Origin: JAFGTP01 sp964472715
GTDB lineage: Bacteria > Fidelibacterota > UBA2242 > JAFGTP01
Length of the DNA: 64,000 nucleotides
Assembly: GCA_964472715.1 (NCBI GenBank)
Contig: CAYYMT010000001.1
Location: 1 to 64,000 of the forward strand
Reading direction: 5' to 3'
Under the pieces are notes generated by a model. It ran no database searches. It saw only the letters and a list, made by a program, of their open reading frames with translations, and was not told where the DNA came from. Below are positions 63,607 through 64,000 of this stretch, piece by piece; within the stretch, counting starts at the first letter, position 1; each line of letters starts with the position of its first letter. The translations under genes and the position numbers were made by a program.

Positions 63607-64000
63607 TTATACCCTACTGATTTGAGTGGACGCCTTACTTAAGGCTTCATCGAGGATTCGAATTGTTCGCTGGGAACTTTCAAAGCCACGTTGCAACTCA
63701 ATCAGGTTAACCATTTCTTTAACAGGATTTACATTGGACTGTTCTATTTTTCCCTGCACGACGACCGCATCGCTCTGTTGCTCCGAAACGGCATCTGGGT
63801 TCTTCAATCTAAATACACTGCCGGACAATCTTTCCACCTGCGCGCTATCATTAAAACCGGACAGTTTGAACTGGTCAGCCAGTATATTATCAACATAAAT
63901 CTCACCTTCGCCATTAACAAAAATATTATTAACGGTTTCAAAATTTGTCTGCAGATTGATTCTTCCGTTTTCACCTAATACGTAATTTCCCTGATTATCC
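63607..64000 (-). CDS. flgF: Flagellar proximal rod protein, FlgF type, C-terminal part
   Basis: The gene enters from the right edge, so its N-terminus is missing. The minus-strand frame reads through to position 64000. GNYVLGENGRINLQ, NGEGEIYVDNILADQFKLSGF and the C-terminal helix SNVNPVKEMVNLIELQRG show a rod/hook protein of the FlgF/FlgG family. Its place just before flgG suggests flgF rather than a second flgG. The stop is 15 nt before the flgG start. Confidence 0.88.
   Translation of the reverse strand, partial: DNQGNYVLGENGRINLQTNFETVNNIFVNGEGEIYVDNILADQFKLSGFNDSAQVERLSGSVFRLKNPDAVSEQQSDAVVVQGKIEQSNVNPVKEMVNLIELQRGFESSQRTIRILDEALSKASTQISRV

Noticed and set aside
1..64000. tRNA or rRNA genes, intact insertion sequences
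   Set aside because: No cloverleaf-like stretch, rRNA core sequence, or transposase with terminal inverted repeats was recognised by eye.

Overview
The window looks like a chromosomal segment of a Gram-negative, motile bacterium with moderate to low GC. Gram-negative: it carries flagellar P- and L-ring genes (flgI, flgH), a porin-like barrel, a heptosyltransferase-family gene and several lipoproteins. Shine-Dalgarno sites (GAGG or GGAGG, 5-9 nt upstream) are common and decide many starts. The gene content (M16 peptidase, GH97 and GH2 hydrolases, sulfotransferases, TPR-glycosyltransferase fusions, System II cytochrome maturation, CsrA/FliW) would fit an FCB-type lineage such as Calditrichota or a neighbour. 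That placement is only a guess. A 100-N gap shows it is a draft assembly. No rRNA, tRNA, CRISPR array or intact insertion sequence was recognised.

Layout. 0-1.2 kb: nicotinate/nicotinamide salvage (pncB, pncA). 1.4-5.0 kb: two exported lipoproteins, one a zinc peptidase. 5.2-14.7 kb: surface-glycan and lipid-carrier genes (two PAP2 phosphatases, two sulfotransferase-family proteins, GtrA, a GT39-like enzyme, a GT9 and three GT4 enzymes). 14.9-18.2 kb: a PP-loop tRNA-thiolation-like enzyme and a three-domain ligase-ACP-acyltransferase. 18.4-22.8 kb: a respiratory block with a monoheme cytochrome fused to a barrel (Cyc2-like), a pentaheme cytochrome and the divergent resB-ccsA maturation pair. 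23-26.7 kb: uvrC, a small gene remnant, a gene-poor 1.2 kb stretch with short palindromic repeats, and a DoxX protein. 27-42 kb: metabolism, including a GH2 exo-glucosaminidase-like enzyme, glycerate kinase, two SDR enzymes, a cyclic-nucleotide-binding protein, an AGCS symporter, an inositol monophosphatase, a response regulator, GH97, gamma-glutamyltransferase, an RNase HII-YraN fusion and glutamate racemase. 42.3-48.6 kb: a MORN-like protein and two large TPR-glycosyltransferase fusions. 48.9-56.4 kb: a glycan modification set. 56.5-64 kb: a flagellar operon.

How the genes fit together. From the right edge down to about 48.9 kb all genes lie on the minus strand with gaps of about 30 nt or less, or overlaps: flgF, flgG, flgA, flgH, flgI, flgJ, flgN, flgK, flgL, fliW, csrA, then a TPR-GT2 fusion, a sulfotransferase, a GT4, asnB, a PaaK-like ligase and a small protein. 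This suggests that glycan-modifying genes are transcribed with late flagellar and FliW/CsrA genes, which would fit flagellin or surface glycosylation. The other notable unit is the Cyc2-like cytochrome-barrel beside a multiheme cytochrome and its maturation genes, a candidate route for electrons across the outer membrane.
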